NCBI RefSeq assembly: GCF_013315815.1
Contig: NZ_CP046051.1
Location: 682,001 to 746,000, forward strand
Source: Caproicibacterium lactatifermentans
Lineage (GTDB): Bacteria > Bacillota > Clostridia > Oscillospirales > Acutalibacteraceae
Direction: 5' to 3'
DNA length: 64,000 nucleotides
Below the pieces are notes generated by a model. It did no database searches, was not told where the DNA came from, and worked only from the letters and a program-made list of their open reading frames with translations. A program made the position numbers and the translations under genes. This document shows positions 24,175-32,796 of this stretch, piece by piece. The stretch's first letter is position 1; each line of letters begins with the position of its first letter.

Positions 24175-25620
24175 ATGAAGCGAGCACGAAAACCCATTTT
24201 TTTCATCGTCGCAATCCTCATCTTGGCCTTTACGTTCGTTTCCATTTCGGGCGTTTATTCGTACAAAGGCGATACCAAAACGACCTACGTTAAGGGCGTT
24301 GGGGATATCAGATGGGGTATTGACATACGGGGCGGTGTAGAAGCAACTTTCGCCCCTGAGTCCAACGGAAAAGCGGTGACGAAGGACCAGATGGATTCTG
24401 CAAAATCCGTTATTGAAACACGTATGGTGCAGAACAACATTACGGACTATGAACTGTACGCCGACTACAGTCAAAACCGCATCATTACCCGATTCCCATG
24501 GCAGAGCGAAGAAAAGAACTTTGACCCGGAATCGGCACTAAAAGAACTTTCCGCTACTTCGGTTTTGACTTTCCGTGAGGGTAGTGAGTACACAAATACC
24601 GCAACCGGCAGTGACGGCAAGGCGGTTTACACAACGCCGAAAGGAACGACTGCAAAAAACATCTTCCTAAAAGGCAGTGATGTCAAGTCCGCCCGGGCGG
24701 GCGTGACACAGGACTCCACTTCCGGCCAGTCCTCCTATGTGGTGGAGCTGGAGCTTACCAGCGACGGCGCCAAAAAATTTGCGGACGCGACCAAAAAGGT
24801 CGCTAATGAAGAAAGCACTTTGTCTATCTGGATGGACGATACCATGATTTCTTCCGCTTCTGTGGACAAGGCCAAGTTCGGCGCAACCGGTATTACCGGC
24901 GGCAAGGCGGAGATTTCCGGCAACTTCACTTCGGAAAGCGCCACTAAGCTGGCAAATCAGATTAACTCCGGTGCGCTTCCCTTTAAGCTGACGGTCAACA
25001 GCTTCAGCAGCATCAGCCCAACACTGGGTACCTCTTCGCTGTATGCGATGGCACTGGCAGGCGTTATCGGTTTCCTGCTGGTGGCTCTGTTTATGATTCT
25101 GGTATTCCGTCTGCCCGGTTTTGTGGCCGTCATTTCCTTGTGCGGCCAGATGGCACTATGCTTTGCCGCGGTGTCCGGCTTCTTCCCATTTATGAAGAGC
25201 TTTACCATGACACTGCCCGGTATTGCCGGTATGATTCTTTCCATCGGCATGGGCGTGGATGCCAACATCATTACGGCAACCCGTATTAAGGAGGAGCTGT
25301 ACGCTGGCAAGTCGCTGGACGGCGCCATTACCGCCGGCGACAAAAACAGCTTCTGGGCTATTTTCGATGGCAACATTACCACCATTCTGGTCGCTGTCAT
25401 ACTTATGCTGGTGTTTGGACCGACGAATATTTTGTCTGGTTTGTTTGGCGCCAGCACCACCGGTTCCATTTACTCCTTCGGCTATACGCTGCTGATTGGC
25501 AATATCGGCAACTTCATCTTCGGCGTGTATACCAGCCGCGCAATGACACGGTCGCTTTCCGCATTCAAACCCCTGCGCAAAAAGTGGCTTTACGGAGGTG
25601 CGATGCATGAAGCAGTTTAA
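24175..25620 (+). CDS. secD: Protein translocase subunit SecD
   Basis: The 481-residue membrane protein of the SecDF complex uses proton motive force to help the SecYEG channel export proteins. One N-terminal helix (PIFFIVAILILAFTFVSISG) precedes the large external P1 domain with WGIDIRGGVEATFAPE. Five C-terminal helices follow, with GMGVDANIITATRIKEEL and FDGNITTILVAVILMLVFGP, the conserved RND signatures. I start at ATG 24175, 9 nt after GGAGG; a GTG 48 nt earlier is unlikely. The 3' end overlaps secF by 14 nt. Confidence 0.94.
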   Translation: MKRARKPIFFIVAILILAFTFVSISGVYSYKGDTKTTYVKGVGDIRWGIDIRGGVEATFAPESNGKAVTKDQMDSAKSVIETRMVQNNITDYELYADYSQNRIITRFPWQSEEKNFDPESALKELSATSVLTFREGSEYTNTATGSDGKAVYTTPKGTTAKNIFLKGSDVKSARAGVTQDSTSGQSSYVVELELTSDGAKKFADATKKVANEESTLSIWMDDTMISSASVDKAKFGATGITGGKAEISGNFTSESATKLANQINSGALPFKLTVNSFSSISPTLGTSSLYAMALAGVIGFLLVALFMILVFRLPGFVAVISLCGQMALCFAAVSGFFPFMKSFTMTLPGIAGMILSIGMGVDANIITATRIKEELYAGKSLDGAITAGDKNSFWAIFDGNITTILVAVILMLVFGPTNILSGLFGASTTGSIYSFGYTLLIGNIGNFIFGVYTSRAMTRSLSAFKPLRKKWLYGGAMHEAV

Positions 25621-26602
25621 GATTCATTTCAGTAAAAACCGCCGGATTTATTACGGCATTTCCATCGGCGTTATCCTGCTGGGTATTATCTGCAACTGCA
25701 TTTTTGGTGCCCAGCTGGACATTGAGTTCCGCGGCGGTACACAGCTGAAGTATTCCTACACGGATACTTCAGGCGCGGCGCAGCAGGCGGCGGTGGAGAA
25801 GGTTGTAAAGGATACGGTCAAGCAGGACGCTTCCGTTCTGCTGAATAAGAATGTAAAGGATTCTTCCGGTACCGGAACAACCAACAATATCACCATTGAG
25901 CTTGCCGGCACAAAGGCGATTTCCGTAGAGATGCAGCAGCAGATTGCAAAGAACCTGCAAAGCAAATTTACAAACAGTAAGTTTGCTTTGGTAGAGTCCA
26001 GTTCCATTAACCCCTCCATGGGACAAAAATTCTTTGTCAAATGTTTGGTGGCGGTTGCCATTACCATGGCGCTGTTGCTGCTGTACATTACCATTCGGTT
26101 TAAAAAGATTGGTGGTACATCAGCCGGTGTTATGGCCATCATTGCGCTGCTGCACGATGTATGTATGGTGTACTTCACCTTTATTTTCTTCCAGATGCCG
26201 ATTAACGGCAACTTTATCGCCGTTGTGCTGCTGATTCTCGGTTACTCACTGAATGATACGATTATTGTCTACGATCGTATCCGTGAAAATCGCAGCGAAA
26301 TGCCGGCTAAGACGCCGATTGGCGAACTAGTGGACCTCAGCATTAACCAAACGTTGACGCGCTCCATCTTCACGGCACTGTGCACGGTAATGGTTATCGC
26401 ATGCCTGTGCGTGGTCGCTGCCTATTATCAGCTGGCCAGCGTCACAACACTTGCACTGCCGATGATGATTGGTGTTATTTCCGGCTGTTATTCCTCCGTG
26501 TGCATTGCCGGTCCGCTGTATGTCGGCTGGAATGAGCATAAGGACAAAAAACGGAAAAAAGAGAACGCTGCCAAGGCACAGGCTGCCAAAGCAGAAGAAT
26601 AA
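25607..26602 (+). CDS. secF: Protein translocase subunit SecF
   Basis: The 331-residue partner of SecD. Its first helix (RIYYGISIGVILLGIICNCI) is followed by LDIEFRGGTQLKYSYTD, the external domain, and five helices with GYSLNDTIIVYDRIRENR and INQTLTRSIFTALCTVMVIA. The tail is Lys-rich. ATG 25607 lies inside the secD 3' end behind GGAGGTG, so translation is coupled. The IS copy 2 inserted 64 nt beyond the stop. Confidence 0.95.
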   Translation: MKQFKIHFSKNRRIYYGISIGVILLGIICNCIFGAQLDIEFRGGTQLKYSYTDTSGAAQQAAVEKVVKDTVKQDASVLLNKNVKDSSGTGTTNNITIELAGTKAISVEMQQQIAKNLQSKFTNSKFALVESSSINPSMGQKFFVKCLVAVAITMALLLLYITIRFKKIGGTSAGVMAIIALLHDVCMVYFTFIFFQMPINGNFIAVVLLILGYSLNDTIIVYDRIRENRSEMPAKTPIGELVDLSINQTLTRSIFTALCTVMVIACLCVVAAYYQLASVTTLALPMMIGVISGCYSSVCIAGPLYVGWNEHKDKKRKKENAAKAQAAKAEE

Positions 26603-26724
26603 AGAAGCACAGCAACGCATTTTTGCCGTGTATCTCAAAAATCCCGCTGAACAGAAAAGCATCTGTTGAACTGCACCCCATTTGTTAGACAGTATGATAT
26701 ACTGAAAACAAATGGGGTGTTTTT

Positions 26725-27090
26725 ATGCCAAAAGGTAAAGCAAAGAAACGATACACAGGAGAATTCAAACAGCAGGTTGTAGAAGCTATGCAAACAGAGA
26801 AACTCAGTTACAGTGAAGCAGCACGGCAGTTTCACGTGTCTGACCATAAAAGCGTTGCTCAATGGGAACGAATTTATCTGGAAGAAGGACCAGAAGGGCT
26901 ATATGTGGAACGCCGTGGTCGAGCCAGTGCTGCAAGCGGCACTCAGAAAGAACGCAACCCAAAGCTGAACAAAAAGGTAGAAGAAGATTTGATTGCAGAA
27001 AACCAACGGTTGCGTGCAGAGGTAGATTACTTAAAAAAATTGAATGCCTTGGTTTTGGAAGAGGAACGCCGCGACAAAAGGCGCAAGTGA
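26725..27090 (+). CDS. IS3-family transposase OrfA (copy 2)
   Basis: A 121-residue OrfA with a sequence identical to copy 1: N-terminal helix-turn-helix and C-terminal leucine-rich helix. The A7 slip site is at 27033-27039. Confidence 0.92.
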   Translation: MPKGKAKKRYTGEFKQQVVEAMQTEKLSYSEAARQFHVSDHKSVAQWERIYLEEGPEGLYVERRGRASAASGTQKERNPKLNKKVEEDLIAENQRLRAEVDYLKKLNALVLEEERRDKRRK

Positions 27091-27929
27091 TCTGGGAACT
27101 AAGGCATAAACACAAGATTTCACTACTAATTGAAGTATCCGGTTTGCCGCGATCAACCTATTACTACTATGCCAAGCGTAGAATGCAACCGGATAAATAC
27201 AGCGAAATCAAAGAACAGATCACTGAAATCTACCATGAAAACAAGGGGCGCTATGGTTATCGCCGTATCACAGATGTTCTGCACAGTAGAGGATACTGCA
27301 TCAATCACAAAACCGTCCAGAGGTTAATGAAGCAGCCTGGACTCGTATGCCGAGTGAGAATGAAGAAATATCGTTCTTACAAGGGTGAGGTGGGTAAAAT
27401 TGCTCCAAATCTGCTGAAACGGGACTTTGAAGCAACGACACCAAATCAGAAATGGGTAACCGATGTGACCGAATTTAGCCTGTTCGGGCAGAAAGTGTAT
27501 TTGTCACCGATTCTGGATTTGTGCAGCAGGGATATTGTCAGCTACACCATTTCGGACAGGCCGGTTTTGTCGATGGTAACGGAAATGCTGGACAAAGCAT
27601 TTGAGAAAATTCCCGATGGTACACAACTTATTCTCCACTCCGATCAAGGCTGGCAGTACCAACACAAGCGGTATCGAAAAGTGCTTGCCGAGAAAGGAAT
27701 TCAACAAAGCATGAGCCGCAAAGGGAACTGCCTTGATAACGCTGTAATGGAAAATTTCTTTGGCTTGCTTAAAAGTGAACTGCTGTATTTGCAGGAATTC
27801 GACTCAATCGACCAGTTCAAGGACGAACTCGTAAACTATCTGGATTACTACAACAACCGCCGTATCAAAGCAAAACTTAAGGGCTTGCCGCCCGCTTTAC
27901 ATAGGCAACAAGCCCTTTCGGTTGCTTGA
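26725..27929 (+). CDS. IS3-family transposase OrfAB by programmed -1 frameshift (copy 2)
   Basis: The OrfB frame joins through A-AAA-AAA at 27033-27039. The DDE residues (TDVTEF, LHSDQGWQYQ, MENFFGLLKSE) are all present. Compared with copy 1 it carries Ile in YGYRRITDV (the usual residue), Pro in MKQPGLVCR where copy 1 has Leu, and Met for Ile in RVRMKKYRS. The Leu to Pro change in a helix might weaken this copy, but it is the one with a clean target duplication. Confidence 0.9.
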
Positions 27930-28020
27930 TTTAAAATATTGTCTAACTTTTTGGGGTCAATTCACTGTTCGGCGGGATTTTTATATCTCTCTATGTAAAA
28001 TCATTTAGGGAAAAGCAGTT

Positions 28021-29079
28021 TTATTTGATAAGTTCAAACTTATAAATGGTACGGCTGCGAAATGTCTTTCCGACCGACAGCAGCGTGGAGGGGAACTCCG
28101 GATAATGCGGACTGTCCGGAAAATGCTGTGTTTCCAGACAGAAAGCGGTATGCGGAAGCATTGGCGAGCCGTCGCGGTTCAGCGAACCTTCGTTAAAGCA
28201 GTTGGCAGTAAAAAGCTGCATACCGGGCTGATCAGTAAAGACAAGCATACGGTGACCGGAAGAAGTATCGGTGGCCTCGGCGACTCTGCGGAAACCAGTG
28301 CCGTTCAGCACAAAGCAGTGGTCGTAGCCGCCGCAGGAACGCAGCTGCGGCTCCTCTCGGTTTATATCCTGCCCGATTGCTTTCCCGCCACGAAAATCCT
28401 CTGCGGTGTCCTCTATGGGCAATAACTGACCGGTAGGGAGCAGGTCCTTGTCCACTTCCAGACAAGTGTCAGCGTCTATGATAAGGTCGGTTTTCAGTAC
28501 ATCTTTTTGGCAGCTGCCGCTGAGGTTAAAGTAGCTGTGGTTTGTCAGATTCAGATAAGTAGCACGGCTGCTTTCCGCACGGTAATCAATCATAACGGCG
28601 TTGTCGGTTGTCAGACAGTAGGTGACACGGACGTTGCAGGTGCCCGGAAATCCCTGCTCACCGTCGCGACTTTCGTAAGTCAGTGTAATGGAAGGTGCGT
28701 CGTCATTCGCTTCTTTGCGGCGGCAGCGCCATACACGGGTTGAAAATCCCTGTGGACCACCGTGCAGCGTTGTGCTGCCCTCATTTTGCGCCAAACGGCT
28801 GGCTTTTCCAGCAATGGTAAAGGAGCCGTCCGCAATGCGGTTAGCATAGCGGCCCATCACAGCACCCAGGTAGTCACCGGGCTGTGTGTATTCCTCCAGT
28901 GTGCGGTGACCAAGCACCATTTCTTCCGCGTCACCGTTGCGTCCCGGCATTTGCAGGGACTGAATGCGTGCACCATAGGTGAGTACAGTCAAAGAAGCGC
29001 CGGATGTATTTTTTAGGGTATAGGCTTTTACCGGTGTATGGTCTGGCAGCACGCCGAAAGGCATATCTGTAATACTCAT
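28021..29079 (-). CDS. galM: Aldose 1-epimerase (galactose mutarotase)
   Basis: A 352-residue mutarotase interconverting alpha and beta sugar anomers. Family features include TYGARIQSLQMPGRNGDAEE, GAVMGRYANRIADGSFTI, LTNHSYFNLSGS (catalytic His region), GGYDHCFVLNG and FCLETQHFPDSPHYPEFPS with the catalytic Glu. The ATG at 29079 has AAAGGATG upstream; an in-frame ATG 27 nt earlier overlaps that site. It is 33 nt downstream of glk on the same strand, forming a sugar-entry pair. Confidence 0.93.
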   Translation of the reverse strand: MSITDMPFGVLPDHTPVKAYTLKNTSGASLTVLTYGARIQSLQMPGRNGDAEEMVLGHRTLEEYTQPGDYLGAVMGRYANRIADGSFTIAGKASRLAQNEGSTTLHGGPQGFSTRVWRCRRKEANDDAPSITLTYESRDGEQGFPGTCNVRVTYCLTTDNAVMIDYRAESSRATYLNLTNHSYFNLSGSCQKDVLKTDLIIDADTCLEVDKDLLPTGQLLPIEDTAEDFRGGKAIGQDINREEPQLRSCGGYDHCFVLNGTGFRRVAEATDTSSGHRMLVFTDQPGMQLFTANCFNEGSLNRDGSPMLPHTAFCLETQHFPDSPHYPEFPSTLLSVGKTFRSRTIYKFELIK

Positions 29080-29112
29080 TTTTAAGATTTCATCCTTTCG
29101 CTGCACTGTCTG

Positions 29113-30072
29113 TCAGGCAGTCCCAAGCAGAGCAGCACCGATAATACCGGCATCGTTACCTAGTTGTGCAATGCACAACTGGGTGTGAGGGCCGTTTGGC
29201 ACCAGGAAAGTTTCTTTGTTCACAAATGCCTGCAGGGGCTTCAGCAGGTAGTCTTTTTCGTTGCAGATACCGCCGCCGATGCAGACACGGTCCGGCTGAA
29301 AAATATTGATGCAGTTGACAAGACCGGTGCCAAGGTCACGGATAAAGCAGTCAACAGCTTTCTGGCCCAGCGGGTCGCCTGCGCGCATGGCGTCAAAGGC
29401 GGTGCGGCCGCTTACTTTGTTTAGGTCATTTCCGGCCAGCTGCCAGATAGGGGAGGAGTGGTCGGAAGAAGTCTGCATGATTTCCTGTGTCGTGCGGATA
29501 AGACCAGTGGCAGAGGCGTAGGTTTCCCAGCAGCCATGCCGCCCGCAGGTGCAGGACCGGCCATCGGCTTTGATGACTTGGTGGCCAAGTTCACCGGCTG
29601 CACCATTGCAGCCAGAGTAAATTTTTCCGTCGATCAAAATACCGCCGCCGATGCCGGTGCCCAGCGTGATGGCCAGCGCATTTGCGGCATTCTGCAGTGC
29701 GCCCGCTTTATATTCGCCGAAAGCCGCCGCATTGGCGTCGTTTTCCAGCAGGACACGGCGGCCGTTCAGCCGTTGACTGAGCTGGTTTGCCAGTGGGTAG
29801 TTGTGCAGGTTCAGATTGCCGGAGAAACCGACAATTCCGTGCATACTGTCAATGCTTCCGGGAGAGCCAACGCCAATCCACGGTACATCTTCCAGCGTCA
29901 GGTGTGCGGCCCGCAGGGCCTGCAGCGCTGTGTTGGCCAACTGCTCCGTTAGTTCTTCTTCCGGACAGGGGACACGTGTGTGGCTTTTGGCACTGGCTAC
30001 CATTTTGTAGTTTTCATCAATGATGCCGACGGCGATATTTGTACCGCCTAGGTCGATTCCCAGATAATACAT
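29113..30072 (-). CDS. glk: ROK-family glucokinase
   Basis: The 319-residue ROK kinase phosphorylates glucose or a related hexose. It has the ATP loop LGIDLGGTNIAVGIID, ENDANAAAFGEYKAGA with the catalytic Asp, ITLGTGIGGGILIDG, and the ROK zinc motif GHQVIKADGRSCTCGRHGCW. The length is standard. AGGAGG precedes the ATG. It is the first gene of the glk-galM pair. Confidence 0.92.
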   Translation of the reverse strand: MYYLGIDLGGTNIAVGIIDENYKMVASAKSHTRVPCPEEELTEQLANTALQALRAAHLTLEDVPWIGVGSPGSIDSMHGIVGFSGNLNLHNYPLANQLSQRLNGRRVLLENDANAAAFGEYKAGALQNAANALAITLGTGIGGGILIDGKIYSGCNGAAGELGHQVIKADGRSCTCGRHGCWETYASATGLIRTTQEIMQTSSDHSSPIWQLAGNDLNKVSGRTAFDAMRAGDPLGQKAVDCFIRDLGTGLVNCINIFQPDRVCIGGGICNEKDYLLKPLQAFVNKETFLVPNGPHTQLCIAQLGNDAGIIGAALLGTA

Positions 30073-30198
30073 AAAAAAGTATCCTCCTTACAGCCATGTC
30101 ATATTCTGCGGCGGGCTGTATTTACTGCCGCGTACTTTACACTAGTATAGTCCGTTGGCGAATGAAAGTAAATATCTATCAGAAAAGCAGCAGAAAAA

Positions 30199-30228
30199 TT
30201 GAATCACTGCGGCGCAGTGTGCTATAAT
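30199..30228 (+). promoter_or_regulatory. Promoter with palindromic operator in the spacer
   Basis: TTGAAT (30199-30204) and TATAAT (30223-30228) are spaced 18 nt. The spacer holds CACTGCGGCGCAGTG (30205-30219), two perfect 7-bp arms around a single G. A regulator bound there would cover the promoter core of the sugar transferase gene. Confidence 0.65.
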
Positions 30229-30296
30229 ATTTTAATGTCTTATTTTTGAGATGATATGGCCAGAGAAAGTAATACTGAACGAAATGAGGGGTTCCT

Positions 30297-30974
30297 TTGC
30301 GCTTTGAAGACCTGCCTGCATGGATGCAGAACGCGGACACAAAAACCTGTTTTGAAAAGCTGCGGCAGCACCGCGGAACGCTTGCAGCTAAGCGTTTATT
30401 TGATATTGTGGTTTCTTTTTTGATACTGGTGATTTTGTCACCGCTGCTGTTGATAACGGCCGCTGCGGTAAAATTGGACTCCAAAGGACCGGTGTTCTAT
30501 CGGCAGGAGCGTGTTGGCCGCTATGGAAAACCGTTCCGTATCTATAAGTTTCGTACCATGGTGCAGGACGCGGATAAAAAAGGATTGCAGATAACTGTTG
30601 GACAGGACCCGCGCATTACGCGCGTTGGCCGCGTTATCCGTAAATGCCGTCTGGACGAGTTTGCACAGGTGCTGAATGTGCTGGACGGCACGATGAGTTT
30701 GGTCGGTCCCCGTCCGGAAGTACCGAAGTATGTAAAGGCATATCAGCCGGCCTATCTGTCCACACTGCTGGTACGGCCGGGCGTGACGGCACCCAGCAGC
30801 ATTCACTTCCGCAATGAAGACGAGATTTTGGCGGAGTCGCCGTTGGACCCCGAAACGACTTATATTGAGAAGATTCTGCCGACCAAAATGCAGCTGAACC
30901 TGCAGTATATGGATTCCATTTCGGTAGGAAATGATATTAAAGTCATGGTTCAGACAGTGCGCGCTGTTTTTTGA
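30297..30974 (+). CDS. Bacterial sugar transferase (undecaprenyl-phosphate glycosyl-1-phosphate transferase type)
   Basis: A 225-residue WbaP/EpsL-type membrane enzyme that moves a sugar 1-phosphate onto undecaprenyl phosphate to start a surface polysaccharide. It has one helix (FDIVVSFLILVILSPLLLIT) and the signatures DSKGPVFYRQERVGRYGKPF, FRTMVQDAD, RKCRLDEFAQVLNVLDGTMS and LVGPRPEVPKYV. TTG 30297 follows GAGGGG. It stands alone; no other polysaccharide genes are adjacent, which is unusual for this class. Confidence 0.92.
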   Translation: MRFEDLPAWMQNADTKTCFEKLRQHRGTLAAKRLFDIVVSFLILVILSPLLLITAAAVKLDSKGPVFYRQERVGRYGKPFRIYKFRTMVQDADKKGLQITVGQDPRITRVGRVIRKCRLDEFAQVLNVLDGTMSLVGPRPEVPKYVKAYQPAYLSTLLVRPGVTAPSSIHFRNEDEILAESPLDPETTYIEKILPTKMQLNLQYMDSISVGNDIKVMVQTVRAVF

Positions 30975-31030
30975 GTGCATATTTTCTGCTTCCCCCGCAT
31001 AGAGTTCCTGTATAAAAGGGAGGAGTGGGC

Positions 31031-31840
31031 GTGTATTTCATCTGGAAAAAGCGAAACATTGTGATTGCCCTGCTTGCGGTTGCGGCAGCAGCTGGCCTGC
31101 TTTTTACATGGTACGGCCGGCAGGTCAGCGTGGCCGCAGCGGCAAAGACAAAAACGGTCAATCCCAACTGGGGCCTGTCCTTTCCGCAGCCGGGAAAGCA
31201 GCCCGTGGGGAATGCCTCTCCGCAGTTTTTGCGGCAGTATCAGGCTTATTTTCTTGGAAATGACAAGGATAAAACACTGTATCTGACGTTTGACGCAGGG
31301 TACGAAGCTGGTTATACGCCAAAAATTTTGGATGCCCTGAAAAAGCATCATGTGCACGCTACTTTTTTCGTTGTGGGAAACTACCTGCAAACGCGGCCGG
31401 ACCTTGTGAAGCGTATGGCGGCGGAAGGACATACGGTCGGCAATCATACGTGGCACCACTATGATATGTCGAAAATTTCTGACACGGCTGTCTTTGAAAA
31501 AGAACTGCGTTCTGTGGAGGAAAAGTATAAAGAGATTACCGGAAAGCCCATGCAGCGCGTGTATCGGCCGCCGCAGGGCCGCTACAGCGTTGCAAACCTG
31601 CAGCAGGCGCAGAAGCTCGGCTATAAAACGTTTTTCTGGAGCCTTGCCTATGTAGATTGGTACAAAGATAAACAGCCAACCAAAGAAGAAGCCTTTAAGC
31701 GAATTTTGCCGCGGACTCATCCGGGAGCGGTTGTTTTACTGCACCTCACCTCCAAAACAAATGCGGATATTTTAGATGAACTCCTTACCAAATGGGAACA
31801 GATGGGGTATCACTTTGGCATGGTTACAGACCTGCACTAA
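31031..31840 (+). CDS. pdaA: Polysaccharide deacetylase, PdaA type (delta-lactam biosynthesis)
   Basis: A 269-residue exported protein with an N-terminal anchor (IVIALLAVAAAAGLLFTW) and a NodB deacetylase domain: YLTFDAGYEAGYTPKILDAL, HATFFVVGNYL, GNHTWHHYDMS (zinc His residues) and RPPQGRYS. TFDAGYEAG in place of TFDDGY matches PdaA, which deacetylates muramic acid on the way to spore-cortex delta-lactam. It supports a spore-forming host. GTG 31031 is 7 nt from GGGAGG; GTG 31025 is too close. Confidence 0.9.
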   Translation: MYFIWKKRNIVIALLAVAAAAGLLFTWYGRQVSVAAAAKTKTVNPNWGLSFPQPGKQPVGNASPQFLRQYQAYFLGNDKDKTLYLTFDAGYEAGYTPKILDALKKHHVHATFFVVGNYLQTRPDLVKRMAAEGHTVGNHTWHHYDMSKISDTAVFEKELRSVEEKYKEITGKPMQRVYRPPQGRYSVANLQQAQKLGYKTFFWSLAYVDWYKDKQPTKEEAFKRILPRTHPGAVVLLHLTSKTNADILDELLTKWEQMGYHFGMVTDLH

Positions 31841-31909
31841 AGTATAGAAATGCTGCCATGAAAAACTTGCGTTTGCTGCTGTTCTGTGATACAATAAAAA
31901 TGTTGTTTT

Positions 31910-31996
31910 GCCGCTGTGGCGGAATTGGCAGACGCAAGGGACTTAAAATCCCTCGATGGAAACATCGTACCGGTTCAACCCCGGTCAGCGGCACCA
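31910..31996 (+). tRNA. tRNA-Leu(TAA)
   Basis: An 87-nt class II tRNA with acceptor GCCGCTG/CAGCGGC, anticodon TAA in CTTAAAA, long variable arm, T arm GGTTCAACCCC and encoded CCA. Confidence 0.96.
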
Positions 31997-32037
31997 CCCC
32001 GAAAAGCTAGTTATTTTAAGGCTTTCCGGGGATTTTT
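31997..32037 (+). terminator. tRNA-Leu terminator
   Basis: CCCCGAAAAGC and GCTTTCCGGGG pair, followed by ATTTTTT. Confidence 0.85.
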
Positions 32038-32104
32038 TATGCCGCGGACATGGTGAATTGCGGAAGATAAAAAAGGATTTATTGTTTATCTAAAGAGAAG
32101 CAAA

Positions 32105-32145
32105 TTGACAAACGGCGGGCAGTCTATTATAATGAACATTGTTCA
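32105..32145 (+). promoter_or_regulatory. TetR gene promoter and operator
   Basis: TTGACA (32105-32110) and TATAAT (32128-32133) are 17 nt apart, perfect consensus. The palindrome TGAACATTGTTCA (32133-32145) overlaps the end of the -10 and the transcription start. The same motif with one change precedes the next gene at 32765-32777. Confidence 0.8.
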
Positions 32146-32154
32146 AGTTGGGAG

Positions 32155-32727
32155 GTGCATACAATCAATATCGCTGTAACATCCAAGTCCGCCATTCTCA
32201 AAGTCTGTAGGGACATGGTTTCGGAAAAGGGGCTGTCAGCGCTGAATATGCGCTCGGTTGCACAGGCCTGTCATGTGGCGCTGGGGTCACTTTACAACTA
32301 TTTTTCCAGTAAAGATGATTTGGTTATCGCAACGATTGAGAGTGTCTGGCAGGATATTTTCCACATGGACCATAAATGCACAATGAATTTGCCGTTTCCC
32401 GAATACGTCGGCTGGATTTTTGAGAGCGTTCGGCGCGGCAGCAAAGAATACCCAAATTTTTTAACGGCACATTCGCTCAGCTTTGCAAGCACGGGGAAGA
32501 ACAAGGCGAAGGATACCATGCAGCATTATTTTTCCCACATCAAAATGGGAATGACGGAAGCATTAAATGCGGATACTGCCATTAGAAAAGACGCCTTTAC
32601 GCCTGCCTTTACCGAATCTGACTTTATTGATTTTGTGCTTACCAATGTTTTAACAATGCTTATGCAGAAAAAAGGTGACTGCGGTGTGCTGCTTGCAATC
32701 ATTCGCCGCACCATTTATGCTGACTGA
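32155..32727 (+). CDS. TetR/AcrR-family transcriptional regulator
   Basis: The 190-residue repressor-like protein has a TetR N-terminal HTH: KSAILKVCRDMVSEKGLSAL, NMRSVAQACHVALGSLYNYF. The variable C-terminal domain would bind an unknown ligand. The annotated GTG (32155) overlaps the GGGAGG ribosome site. Translation probably begins slightly later, around the INIAVTSK codons, perhaps at a rare ATC; no ATG is available there. It very likely represses itself and the following membrane-protein gene through the TGAAC-N3-GTTCA palindromes. Confidence 0.85.
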   Translation: MHTINIAVTSKSAILKVCRDMVSEKGLSALNMRSVAQACHVALGSLYNYFSSKDDLVIATIESVWQDIFHMDHKCTMNLPFPEYVGWIFESVRRGSKEYPNFLTAHSLSFASTGKNKAKDTMQHYFSHIKMGMTEALNADTAIRKDAFTPAFTESDFIDFVLTNVLTMLMQKKGDCGVLLAIIRRTIYAD

Positions 32728-32729
32728 GT

Positions 32730-32751
32730 GCCCGCCAAACGGCGGGCTTTT
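32730..32751 (+). terminator. Terminator after the TetR gene
   Basis: GCCCGCC and GGCGGGC stem with AAAC loop and TTTT tail. Confidence 0.8.
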
Positions 32752-32764
32752 ATACAAACAAATA

Positions 32765-32777
32765 TGAACATCGTTCA
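32765..32777 (+). promoter_or_regulatory. Second TetR-type operator
   Basis: TGAACATCGTTCA matches the operator before the TetR gene at 12 of 13 positions, with flanks also alike (CAAATTG against CAAGTTG). It lies 20 nt before the ATG of the membrane-protein gene. Confidence 0.75.
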
Positions 32778-32796
32778 AATTGAAAGGAATGGTACC

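Larger units (their letters stand above)
26667..27964 (+). mobile_element. IS3-family insertion sequence, copy 2 (1298 bp)
   Basis: Same element as at 7856-9153, three substitutions apart. It begins TGAACTGCACCCC and ends GGGGTCAATTCA, flanked on both sides by CTGT (26663-26666 and 27965-27968), a 4-bp target duplication. It sits between secF and galM without breaking either gene. Confidence 0.95.
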
